Shown: positions 8,110 to 15,216 of the stretch, in pieces
Numbering within the stretch: position 1 is the first letter of the stretch
How the letters are laid out: the number at the start of each line of letters is the position of its first letter
Origin: an uncultured Clostridium sp.
GTDB taxonomy: Bacteria > Bacillota > Clostridia > Clostridiales > Clostridiaceae
Reading direction: 5' to 3'
DNA: 47,333 nucleotides
Assembly (NCBI GenBank): GCA_900548455.1
Contig: URKQ01000029.1
Coordinates: 1 to 47,333 of the forward strand
Notes under the pieces: model-generated
What the model was told of the DNA's origin: nothing
The model's database searches: none
Seen by the model: the letters and a program-made list of their open reading frames with translations, nothing else
Translations under genes and position numbers: made by a program

Positions 8110-8616
8110 ATGGATGCGGATTTATATTTAAATCATATTGAAAAAGTATTATCATCTAATTTTGATATTAAAAAGAACGTTGCAATTATTGATAGGAAAA
8201 TTGACCTCTATGGTTTTTGGACAATGGAATTTGGAAGAAGTTTTTTAACTAAAGATAAGGTGATAGATAAATTTGAATGTAATGAACATTGTTTTGTTAT
8301 AAAAAAGGATAGATTGGACAAAGAAGATGTTGAGGATTTTATTAGTTATTTAAAAAGAGGTGCTAAGGAAGTGGTAAAACCCCATAAAGATCATAAAACT
8401 ACATATATTACAGGCATAATGATTTGTAATGATGTAATGGATGATGACATAAATAATATGATAAAAAGGTTTAAATATACAAAAAACTATAAATTATCTT
8501 TTTATGGTTGGAGTTCTATCAAATTGATTGTAGTTAACTTAAAAAAAGAAGAAATATATTATAATTCAATAGCAAAAGAATTTATGAATAACCTAACTTT
8601 TGAAAAAGTTCAATAA
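8110..8616 (+). CDS. Conserved-looking protein of unknown function
   Basis: A 168-residue soluble protein that I do not recognise. It begins MDADLYLNHIEKVL and contains IDLYGFWTMEFGRSFLTKDKVI, a CNEHCF segment and FYGWSSIKLIVVNL near the C-terminus, which looks like alternating alpha/beta structure. An upstream in-frame ATG at 8065 has no ribosome binding site, while the ATG at 8110 follows GGTGGAGGT. It lies between the divergent two-component operon and cstA, which starts 77 nt downstream in the same direction, so it could be co-transcribed with the transporter. No catalytic motif is visible. Confidence 0.7.
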   Translation: MDADLYLNHIEKVLSSNFDIKKNVAIIDRKIDLYGFWTMEFGRSFLTKDKVIDKFECNEHCFVIKKDRLDKEDVEDFISYLKRGAKEVVKPHKDHKTTYITGIMICNDVMDDDINNMIKRFKYTKNYKLSFYGWSSIKLIVVNLKKEEIYYNSIAKEFMNNLTFEKVQ

Positions 8617-8648
8617 TGTAATCCGGTATATAAGCATTATTTGTAAAA

Positions 8649-8672
8649 ATCAAGAAATTAATAATTCTTGAT
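8649..8672 (+). promoter_or_regulatory. Inverted repeat before cstA
   Basis: The arms ATCAAGAA (8649-8656) and TTCTTGAT (8665-8672) lie just before the cstA ribosome binding site AGGAGG. It could be an operator or a translational control hairpin. No further support. Confidence 0.3.
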
Positions 8673-8693
8673 AAAATAAAAGGAGGTTTTTTT

Positions 8694-10340
8694 ATGAACT
8701 CATTATTGTTACTATTATTAACAATAGGCATTTTTTTAGTAGCCTATATTACCTATGGGGCATATGTTGCTAAAAAGTTTGGCATTGATCCAACTAGAAA
8801 AACACCGGCACATACTTTAAGGGATGATATTGATTATTGTCCAGCAAATTCAAAAGTACTTTTAGGACATCATTTTTCTTCAATTGCAGGAGCAGGACCA
8901 ATTTCAGGCCCAATACAAGCAGCTATATTTGGATGGGTTCCTGTATTTCTATGGGTTATAGTTGGAAGTATATTTATAGGTGGAGTCCATGACTTCGGGT
9001 CTTTAGTTGCATCTGTAAGACATGATGGAAAATCTATAGGAGAGGTAATAAAGGTAAATATAGGTGACAGGGGTAAAAAACTTTTTAATATCTTTGGATT
9101 TTTGACTATAATATTAGTAGTTGCAGCATTTGCAGATATTTGTGCATCTACTTTTGCATATGATCCTGGGGCTCCAGAAAAGCTTATGGGAGCTCAAGCG
9201 GGAACTGCCTCAATGTTATTTATAGTACTTGCAGTAGTTTTTGGAACTTGTGTTTATAGAAAAGGAGCAAAACTTTCTGTAGCATCAATTATTGGTGTTT
9301 TAGCCCTTATTCTTTGTATATATATTGGTTATAAATTTCCAATATGTAAATTTTCTAAACTTACTTGGCAAATTATTTTACTAGTTTATATTTTCTTTGC
9401 TTCAACACTTCCTGTTTGGTTATTATTGCAACCAAGGGACTACTTATGTTCATTCTTACTTTATGGAATAATTATTGGTGCAGTTTTAGGAATTATAATA
9501 AAACATCCAACACTACAAATTCCAGCCTTTAGTGGATTTACTGTAGGGGGTAAAACGTTATTCCCATTCTTGTTTGTTACTGTTGCTTGTGGGGCTATTT
9601 CAGGATTCCATTCCCTTGTAAGTTCTAGTACTACTTCTAAGCAAATTGATAAAGAAGCACCAGATGCAAAATTTATTGGTTATGGAGCTATGCTTATAGA
9701 AGGTGTTGTTGCAATTATAGCTTTAATAGCTGTTGGGTATGTGACTAAAGCTGAAGGTACACCTGCAGGAATTTTTGCAAATGGGGTTGCTTCCTTTATG
9801 ACTGGTTTTAAAGTGCCTGTAGAAATTGGAGTAGTATTTGTAACTCTTTGTTTTTCAGCTTTTGCATTAACTAGTTTAGATACTGCAACTAGAATTGGTA
9901 GGTACATTCTTCAAGAGTTATGCGAAGGAAAAGACGGTAGAAAAAATATTGTAAGTAAAAACATGTATGTCGCTACAGGAATAACTGTATTGTTATCTTT
10001 TGGATTAATTTTATTTGGTTATAACAAGATTTGGCCTATATTTGGTTCAGCCAATCAATTATTAGCAGCCCTTGCTCTTTTAGCTATAACTGCATGGCTT
10101 ACTAAGAGTGGTAAAAAATCTTTATTTACTATTATACCAATGATATTCATGTTTATTGTAACTTTATCAGCTCTAGGATTATTAATAAAGGATTATTTGT
10201 TTGTAGCTAATCCTAATTATGTACTAGGTATTATAGCAGTAGTATTATTTATTCTTGCTATTGTTTTAATAGTAGAAGCATACACTACTCTAGTAGGTAA
10301 AAAGAAAAATCAATCTATAAAGGGAAATAAATCAGTATAA
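8694..10340 (+). CDS. cstA: CstA-family carbon starvation/peptide or pyruvate transporter
   Basis: A 548-residue polytopic membrane protein with about 15 hydrophobic segments. It shows the CstA hallmarks HHFSSIAGAGPISGP (residues about 59-73), GGVHDFGS and FHSLVSSSTTSKQ. The family imports peptides and, in some bacteria, pyruvate, under carbon limitation. At about 550 residues it belongs to the shorter CstA type rather than the roughly 700-residue Escherichia form. An AGGAGG box lies 8 nt upstream of the ATG. A bidirectional terminator separates it from the convergent aminopeptidase gene. Confidence 0.92.
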   Translation: MNSLLLLLLTIGIFLVAYITYGAYVAKKFGIDPTRKTPAHTLRDDIDYCPANSKVLLGHHFSSIAGAGPISGPIQAAIFGWVPVFLWVIVGSIFIGGVHDFGSLVASVRHDGKSIGEVIKVNIGDRGKKLFNIFGFLTIILVVAAFADICASTFAYDPGAPEKLMGAQAGTASMLFIVLAVVFGTCVYRKGAKLSVASIIGVLALILCIYIGYKFPICKFSKLTWQIILLVYIFFASTLPVWLLLQPRDYLCSFLLYGIIIGAVLGIIIKHPTLQIPAFSGFTVGGKTLFPFLFVTVACGAISGFHSLVSSSTTSKQIDKEAPDAKFIGYGAMLIEGVVAIIALIAVGYVTKAEGTPAGIFANGVASFMTGFKVPVEIGVVFVTLCFSAFALTSLDTATRIGRYILQELCEGKDGRKNIVSKNMYVATGITVLLSFGLILFGYNKIWPIFGSANQLLAALALLAITAWLTKSGKKSLFTIIPMIFMFIVTLSALGLLIKDYLFVANPNYVLGIIAVVLFILAIVLIVEAYTTLVGKKKNQSIKGNKSV

Positions 10341-10378
10341 ATATAAAAGTTGTAATAAATATTATTGAAGTAAAAAAA

Positions 10379-10413
10379 GGGTCTGAGGCACTAAATATTT
10401 AGTAACTCAGACC
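10379..10413. terminator. Bidirectional terminator cstA / M29 peptidase
   Basis: GGTCTGAG (10380-10387) pairs with CTCAGACC (10406-10413), and inside it CTAAATATTTAG (10391-10402) is itself a palindrome. A seven-A run precedes the hairpin and TTCACTTTTT follows, so it can act on both convergent genes. Confidence 0.8.
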
Positions 10414-10431
10414 TTCACTTTTTAATTATAG

Positions 10432-11664
10432 TTAAACCCAGTTTCCATTTCTAAAGATTGGTTTTATTGTGTCGTCAAAATTTATTCCATCGATTTCTAA
10501 ATCAGAACTTCCAATCATAAAATCTACATGAATTAATGAGTCGTTAACGCCACATTCAAGTTTTTCTTCTTTACTTAAATTTTCTACACCTTTTAAACAT
10601 AAATCATATGCTTTTCCTAGTGCTAGGTGACAAGAAGCATTTTCATCATAAAGTGTGTTATAGAAAATGATGTTAGAATTTGATATTGGAGAATCAAATG
10701 GAACTAAGGCAACTTCTCCTAGATGAGTAGCACCTTCGTCTGTGTTTAACAATTCTTTTAAAGAATCATAGCCTTCTTTAGCTTCAAAATCAACTACTTT
10801 ACCATCTTTAAATGTTAATGAGAAGTCGTTAATTAAATTTCCACTAAGATTTAAAGGCTTAGTACTATATACTTTTCCGTTTACATTATTTCTATCCGGC
10901 ATTGAGAATATTTCTTCTGTAGGCATGTTTGCAATAAACTCTATACCCTCAGGAGTATGTTCAGCTCCGCCTACCCAAAGGTGGTTATTTACTAAACCTA
11001 CAGTTAAATCTGTTCCTTTTTTATTTCTAAAATGAACTGCTTTAAAGTTATTTTTATTTAATAAATTCATCTTATTTGTAAGGTTAGCTTTATGGTCATC
11101 CCAAGCTTTCACTGGATCAGCTTTATCAACTCTTACAATTTTCAATATTTCTTCCCAAAGTTTTTGAACAGCTTCATCTTCAGTTAAGTCAGGAAATACT
11201 TTTTTTGCCCAATCAGCTGTAGGTAGAGCTATTATAGACCATGCATTTTTATTACTCATAACTCTTTCGTTAAACTCTCTTGTAGCTAAGCCACTAGATT
11301 TTTGTGCTGTTGAAATTTTTTTGCTATCTACATCTTTTAAAAGTTCAGGATTTGAGGCACTAATACTTAGAAAAGATGCTCCTTTTTTTGCATAGTAAAG
11401 CATAGAGTCTCTTAGCCAGTCTGGATATGTTTCCATAACTTCTATAGGTGAATTTAAATATTTAAGTTTTGTACATTGTTCATCAGACCAATGTACTACT
11501 ACTTCTCTTGCACCAAGATTATAAGCTTCTTCAACGATTAATCTAGTAAATTCAGCACATTCAATAGGAGATCTAACTACTAAAGTTTGATCTTTTTGAA
11601 TATTTACGCCAGTAGCAACACTTAATTGGGCATATTTTCTAAGTAATTCTTTTGAAATTTCCAT
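10432..11664 (-). CDS. M29-family metallo-aminopeptidase
   Basis: A 410-residue peptidase of the thermophilic aminopeptidase family (AmpS/PepS). Family signatures include NMPTEEIFSMPD (the first ligand Glu region), GEVALVPFDSPIS, CHLALG (metal His) and HVDFMIGSSDLEIDG near the C-terminus, which supplies the His/Asp ligand pair. All expected ligand positions look intact. The enzyme removes N-terminal residues from peptides in the cytoplasm. The frame extends upstream to 11700, but the ATG at 11664 matches the usual N-terminus and has AGGTG 9 nt upstream. It stands as a single transcription unit. Confidence 0.92.
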   Translation of the reverse strand: MEISKELLRKYAQLSVATGVNIQKDQTLVVRSPIECAEFTRLIVEEAYNLGAREVVVHWSDEQCTKLKYLNSPIEVMETYPDWLRDSMLYYAKKGASFLSISASNPELLKDVDSKKISTAQKSSGLATREFNERVMSNKNAWSIIALPTADWAKKVFPDLTEDEAVQKLWEEILKIVRVDKADPVKAWDDHKANLTNKMNLLNKNNFKAVHFRNKKGTDLTVGLVNNHLWVGGAEHTPEGIEFIANMPTEEIFSMPDRNNVNGKVYSTKPLNLSGNLINDFSLTFKDGKVVDFEAKEGYDSLKELLNTDEGATHLGEVALVPFDSPISNSNIIFYNTLYDENASCHLALGKAYDLCLKGVENLSKEEKLECGVNDSLIHVDFMIGSSDLEIDGINFDDTIKPIFRNGNWV

Positions 11665-12089
11665 GTGATAACACACCTTTCTGCAAATAATTAAAATCAA
11701 AAAACATCTTTAGATTGTGTATTTTCTTGAATTTTTAATGGTAGTATATATTTGTTCACATACATTATAGTGTGTAAAATGAACTTGATATATAAGCTCC
11801 AATAAAGATTATTCATTTTTTAAAGCATGTTATATAATGCTTTATATACTAATATTAGCATAAGTTCACATTGATTAGGTTCTTAAATTAAAAGATTTTA
11901 AGTTTTGTTTTTAAAAATTTAAAAGTTGGCAATAAATATAGATGTAAAATTTAATTCTTTATGGAAAAGAATATTTATGTTATAAATTATAATAAGATAT
12001 CTTTTACAACCAATAAGGTTTAAAATAAAAATTACTTTTAAATGATGCTGGAGGTGAAATGATAGTTTAGCAAAGCTAACTATTAATAT
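11665..12089. other. Gene-free divergent region
   Basis: About 425 bp between two divergent genes, strongly A+T-rich. It holds a small hairpin (TAAAGCAT at 11821-11828, ATGCTTTA at 11837-11844) and, at its right end, the unusual initiation region of the PepV-like gene. No ORF or known riboswitch was recognised. Confidence 0.5.
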
Positions 12090-12092
12090 ATG
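12050..12092 (+). promoter_or_regulatory. Split initiation region: SD, minicistron and hairpin before the start codon
   Basis: GGAGGTGA (12050-12057) is followed at once by ATG-ATA-GTT-TAG (12059-12070), a 3-codon minicistron. ATAGTTTAGC (12062-12071) pairs with GCTAACTAT (12075-12083), one base bulged, around an AAA loop. The PepV-like ATG is at 12090, 32 nt after the SD on the line but about 10 nt when the hairpin is folded. An in-frame TAA at 12084 rules out an upstream start. Confidence 0.6.
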
Positions 12093-13484
12093 TTTGAAAA
12101 TGAAATTGAAAAATATAGAGAAGATATGATTAATGATTTAATTAATCTCATAAATATAAAAACTATTGAAAGTGATAAAAAACCAAACATGCCGTTTGGT
12201 GTAGATGTTTACAATGGGCTTAAATATGTACTTACAAGGGGAAATGATTTGAATTTTAAGTGCCAAAATTATTGTGGCTTTTGTGGACAAATAGAGGCTG
12301 GAGAAGGAAATTATTCTGTTGGAGTCTTATGTAATATAGATGTGAAAGAGCCCTCGTCTAAATGGACAGTTGATCCATTTTTGGGACAAATAATTGATAA
12401 TAAGATATATGGTAAGGGATCATTAAGGGCTAAAGGCCCATTAGTTGCTTGCTTATATGCAATGAAAATTATAAATGATGGAGGATATATTCCAAAGGAT
12501 AAAAGAATTAGATTAATTGTATCAGCAGACAAAGAAAGTGGATATAAGGGTATAAACTATTATAAGGAATATGAAGAAGCACCGGAAATTGGATTTGCTA
12601 CGGATGGAAAGTTTCCAGTAATATATGGGGAAAAGGGAACTATTAAAATGGATTTAAATATGGCTATAGATAGTAGTTTTGATTCTCCTATTAATATTGT
12701 TCAAATCAGTGGGGGAATGGATTATGAAAGGGTTCCTTCCAAAGTTAATATAATACTTAGCTGTGATGATATTTTTAAGGAAAGAATAGAAGATGACCTT
12801 AAAAACTTTTGTAAAAAAGAAAAATTAAAATATTCTTGTGTGTGCCAAAATAAATTGATGAGTATTGAAATTCAGGGCAAATCAGCTTTTTCATATGAAC
12901 CAGAGAAAGGTAAAAATGCTATTTCCTATGGTATAAAATTTCTAGCTCAATTTGATGAATTTATAAACTTAAATAAATTTTTGTTAGAGTATGAGAAACT
13001 AATATCAACAACTTATAATGGAGAAAAGATAAATTGTAATTTTGAAGATGAAGATTCAGGAAAACTTACGTTTAATGTTTCAACTATAGATATTGCAAAT
13101 GATAATATATGTATTGGCGTAGACGTTAGGTATCCAATTACAGCTATTTATAGTGAAGTATTAGAAAGTATTAAAGGTGCATTTAAATATTCTAATTTAC
13201 AGGTATCTAATGTTAATCATGTTAGACAAGTATCCTTTTCTAAAGATAGCTTTGTTGTGAAAAAATTAATGAAAGCATATAAAGACGTTACTGGTGACAT
13301 AGAAGTAGAACCCTATGTTACCTCAGGTACAAGTTATGCTAGAGCAATTAGTAATACTGTATCCTTTGGTCCACTAAATAATGTATATGATGGTAATGAT
13401 GAATGGGATGAGAATGTTTCCATAGATTATTTACTGGAACTTACAGAAATATATGCTAGAGGAATCTATGAATTACTAAGATAG
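12090..13484 (+). CDS. PepV-like M20 family protein with degenerate active site (probable pseudoenzyme)
   Basis: A 464-residue full-length homologue of dipeptidase PepV, matching throughout (KWTVDPF, IYGKGS..KGP, GTSYARA, SFGP). By alignment recalled from Lactobacillus PepV, zinc ligand H87 is N82, bridging D119 is A114 (the DDKGP motif reads RAKGP), catalytic E153 is K148, H269 is replaced, and ligand H439 is about D437. D84, E149 and D172 are kept. Loss of three of five ligands and the general base predicts no peptidase activity, yet the frame is intact. The gene leads a probable three-gene operon with VanZ-like and ROK genes. Its start is set by N-terminal similarity; see the initiation region. 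Confidence 0.8.
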   Translation: MFENEIEKYREDMINDLINLINIKTIESDKKPNMPFGVDVYNGLKYVLTRGNDLNFKCQNYCGFCGQIEAGEGNYSVGVLCNIDVKEPSSKWTVDPFLGQIIDNKIYGKGSLRAKGPLVACLYAMKIINDGGYIPKDKRIRLIVSADKESGYKGINYYKEYEEAPEIGFATDGKFPVIYGEKGTIKMDLNMAIDSSFDSPINIVQISGGMDYERVPSKVNIILSCDDIFKERIEDDLKNFCKKEKLKYSCVCQNKLMSIEIQGKSAFSYEPEKGKNAISYGIKFLAQFDEFINLNKFLLEYEKLISTTYNGEKINCNFEDEDSGKLTFNVSTIDIANDNICIGVDVRYPITAIYSEVLESIKGAFKYSNLQVSNVNHVRQVSFSKDSFVVKKLMKAYKDVTGDIEVEPYVTSGTSYARAISNTVSFGPLNNVYDGNDEWDENVSIDYLLELTEIYARGIYELLR

Positions 13485-13504
13485 GCTTATTGTGAGAGTT
13501 GGGG

Positions 13505-13963
13505 GTGAGGGAAATTCGCAATAGAAAGAAATACTTATTATTAATTATGCTATTATGTTGGATCTTTTTAATATTTTTTATGTCGTCTAAGCCGGCAGAT
13601 GCATCCTTAAAAGATAGTTCTTTAATTGTAGATACTTTAGTAAATATATTTAATTTGAATTATAAGTATGTAGATGTTTTAACTACAATAGTTAGAAAGA
13701 GTGCTCACTTTACTGAATACTTTATTTTATGTATATTATCTACTTTTACATATAAGGAATTTAAAGGAGATAAATTAAATTTCTCTTCAGTTTTATTATT
13801 GTGTTTACTGGTAGCTGTATTTGATGAGTTTTTACAGAAATTTATACCTGGAAGAAGCTCAGAAGTTAAGGATGTTTTAATTGATTTTAGTGGAGCTACT
13901 TTGTTCTTTACAATCTATAAATTAAGAAGTATTCTTGTGAAAGCAAAATGTAAGAGGGTTTAG
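13505..13963 (+). CDS. VanZ-like membrane protein
   Basis: About 152 residues with four hydrophobic segments. It carries the VanZ signatures RKSAHFTEYF, a DEFLQKFIPGRSSEVKDVLID segment and a final GATLFF helix. VanZ proteins lower teicoplanin susceptibility in the original element; the many chromosomal homologues have no established function and often sit in envelope or lipid contexts. The start is uncertain: GTG at 13505 has a weak GAGAG 6 nt upstream, TTG at 13499 has no usable ribosome binding site, and no ATG occurs before the first helix. It begins about 20 nt after the PepV-like gene. Confidence 0.85.
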   Translation: MREIRNRKKYLLLIMLLCWIFLIFFMSSKPADASLKDSSLIVDTLVNIFNLNYKYVDVLTTIVRKSAHFTEYFILCILSTFTYKEFKGDKLNFSSVLLLCLLVAVFDEFLQKFIPGRSSEVKDVLIDFSGATLFFTIYKLRSILVKAKCKRV

Positions 13964-13974
13964 GGGGGATACAA

Positions 13975-14919
13975 ATGCATATAGGTATTGATTTGGGAGG
14001 CACAAATATTGGAATTGGCATAATTCATAATGATAATTTGATTTTCAAAGATTCTAGGAGTACTAATAAAGAAAGTGGCTATGAAGGTGTAGTTAAAAAC
14101 ATTTATGATAGCATTGAAGAAATACTTAAGAAAAATAATATAAAAAGAAGTGATATAGAAGGTGTTGGAATAGGCATCCCTGGAATAATTGACCCTAAAA
14201 CTAATATGGTTGTTGAAGTAGTTAACATGGGATGGAAAAATGTTGATTTTAAAAATGATTTAGAGAAGCTTATAGGTATTCCTGTATTTCTTGGAAATGA
14301 TGCCACTGTGGCTGGAGTTGCGGAACATGAATTTGGAGCATTGAAGGGTTATGAAAACGGAGTGCTAATTACTTTAGGAACAGGAATCGGAGCAGGAATA
14401 ATTTTAAATGGTAAGGTGTTTGAAGGTGCCCATGGCATAGGTGCAGAATTTGGACATATGATTGTAGGTGAGAATTATTATGATTGCAATTGTGGCAGAA
14501 ATGGGTGTTTTGAAACATTTGCATCATCCACAGCTATTATAAATTATACTAAAAAGTTAATTAATGAAGGTAAAAAAACAAAAATTCTTGATATGGTTAA
14601 TAATGATGTAGATAGAATTGATGGTAAAGTTATTTTTCAAGCAGCAAGAGAAGAAGATAAGGTGGCAATAGAAGTTCTAGATAGAATGACTGATTATTTA
14701 GCAAAAGGTATTGTAAATATAATGTCAATTTTAGATCCAGAGATTTTTGTGCTTGGTGGTGGTTTATCTGCTGCAGGGGATTATCTTTTAGAGCAAGTAA
14801 AGAAGAAAGTTAAAAAAGAAAGATATTATAAAGGTATGGAATGTGGGGAAATTTGCATATCTACCATTGGCAATGATGGTGGAATTTTAGGAGCAGCTTG
14901 CCTATGTAAGTATAAATAA
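13975..14919 (+). CDS. glcK: ROK-family glucokinase
   Basis: A 314-residue sugar kinase. The phosphate-binding motif DLGGTN lies at residues 6-11, the catalytic Asp is in FLGNDATVAG, the GTGIGAGII loop follows, and GAEFGHM plus CNCGRNGCFET form the ROK zinc site (one His, three Cys). No N-terminal DNA-binding domain is present, so this is a kinase and not a ROK repressor. Most likely it phosphorylates glucose; N-acetylmannosamine or fructose cannot be excluded. AGGGGGGA precedes the ATG. It is 11 nt downstream of the VanZ-like gene and is followed by a terminator. Confidence 0.88.
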   Translation: MHIGIDLGGTNIGIGIIHNDNLIFKDSRSTNKESGYEGVVKNIYDSIEEILKKNNIKRSDIEGVGIGIPGIIDPKTNMVVEVVNMGWKNVDFKNDLEKLIGIPVFLGNDATVAGVAEHEFGALKGYENGVLITLGTGIGAGIILNGKVFEGAHGIGAEFGHMIVGENYYDCNCGRNGCFETFASSTAIINYTKKLINEGKKTKILDMVNNDVDRIDGKVIFQAAREEDKVAIEVLDRMTDYLAKGIVNIMSILDPEIFVLGGGLSAAGDYLLEQVKKKVKKERYYKGMECGEICISTIGNDGGILGAACLCKYK

Positions 14920-14965
14920 TAGGGTGGAATTGTAATAAATAAAAATTGAATTTGGCTGTAGGATT

Positions 14966-15000
14966 AAAGTAGGTATGATAAAGTCATATCTACTTTTTTT
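14966..15000 (+). terminator. Rho-independent terminator after the ROK kinase
   Basis: A 13-bp stem (14966-14978 with 14984-14996, one G-U pair), a 5-nt loop and an unbroken run of Ts to 15000 give a classical terminator on the + strand. Confidence 0.88.
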
Positions 15001-15156
15001 ACTTTAGTATAGCACATTTAACAAAATGTTAATAAAAAGAGCATAAAAAATACATTTTTTTAAAGAAAATTTTCAAAATATTATACAATATAAAATAATT
15101 ATTAATTTTTAAAATAGGGGTTTATTTTTTTGGAAAAGTATATTAATATAAGAATA

Positions 15157-15200
15157 TAGAACGAACAATAAAAAATAAAGATTAATTAATGTTCGTGTTT
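15157..15200 (+). promoter_or_regulatory. Two inverted PurBoxes (PurR operator) before purL
   Basis: The box at 15157-15170 contains ACGAACAAT and the box at 15187-15200 contains AATGTTCGT in inverted orientation, with 16 nt between the two 14-bp boxes. This is the arrangement known for Bacillus subtilis PurR, whose DNA release is driven by PRPP. The second box ends 2 nt before the purL ribosome binding site GGAGGTG. No purine riboswitch was seen in the leader, so control appears to be by repressor. TTGGAA-17-AATATA just upstream is a weak promoter candidate. Confidence 0.75.
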
Positions 15201-15216
15201 TGGAGGTGCTGGGGAG

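Noticed and set aside
12059..12070. ATG at the optimal distance from GGAGGTGA as the true start of the PepV-like gene
   Set aside because: It is out of frame and hits TAG after three codons, so it is a minicistron at most.
14920..15216. Possible purine riboswitch before the purine operon
   Set aside because: No conserved loop or junction sequences were recognised. The leader holds a terminator of the preceding gene and PurBoxes instead.
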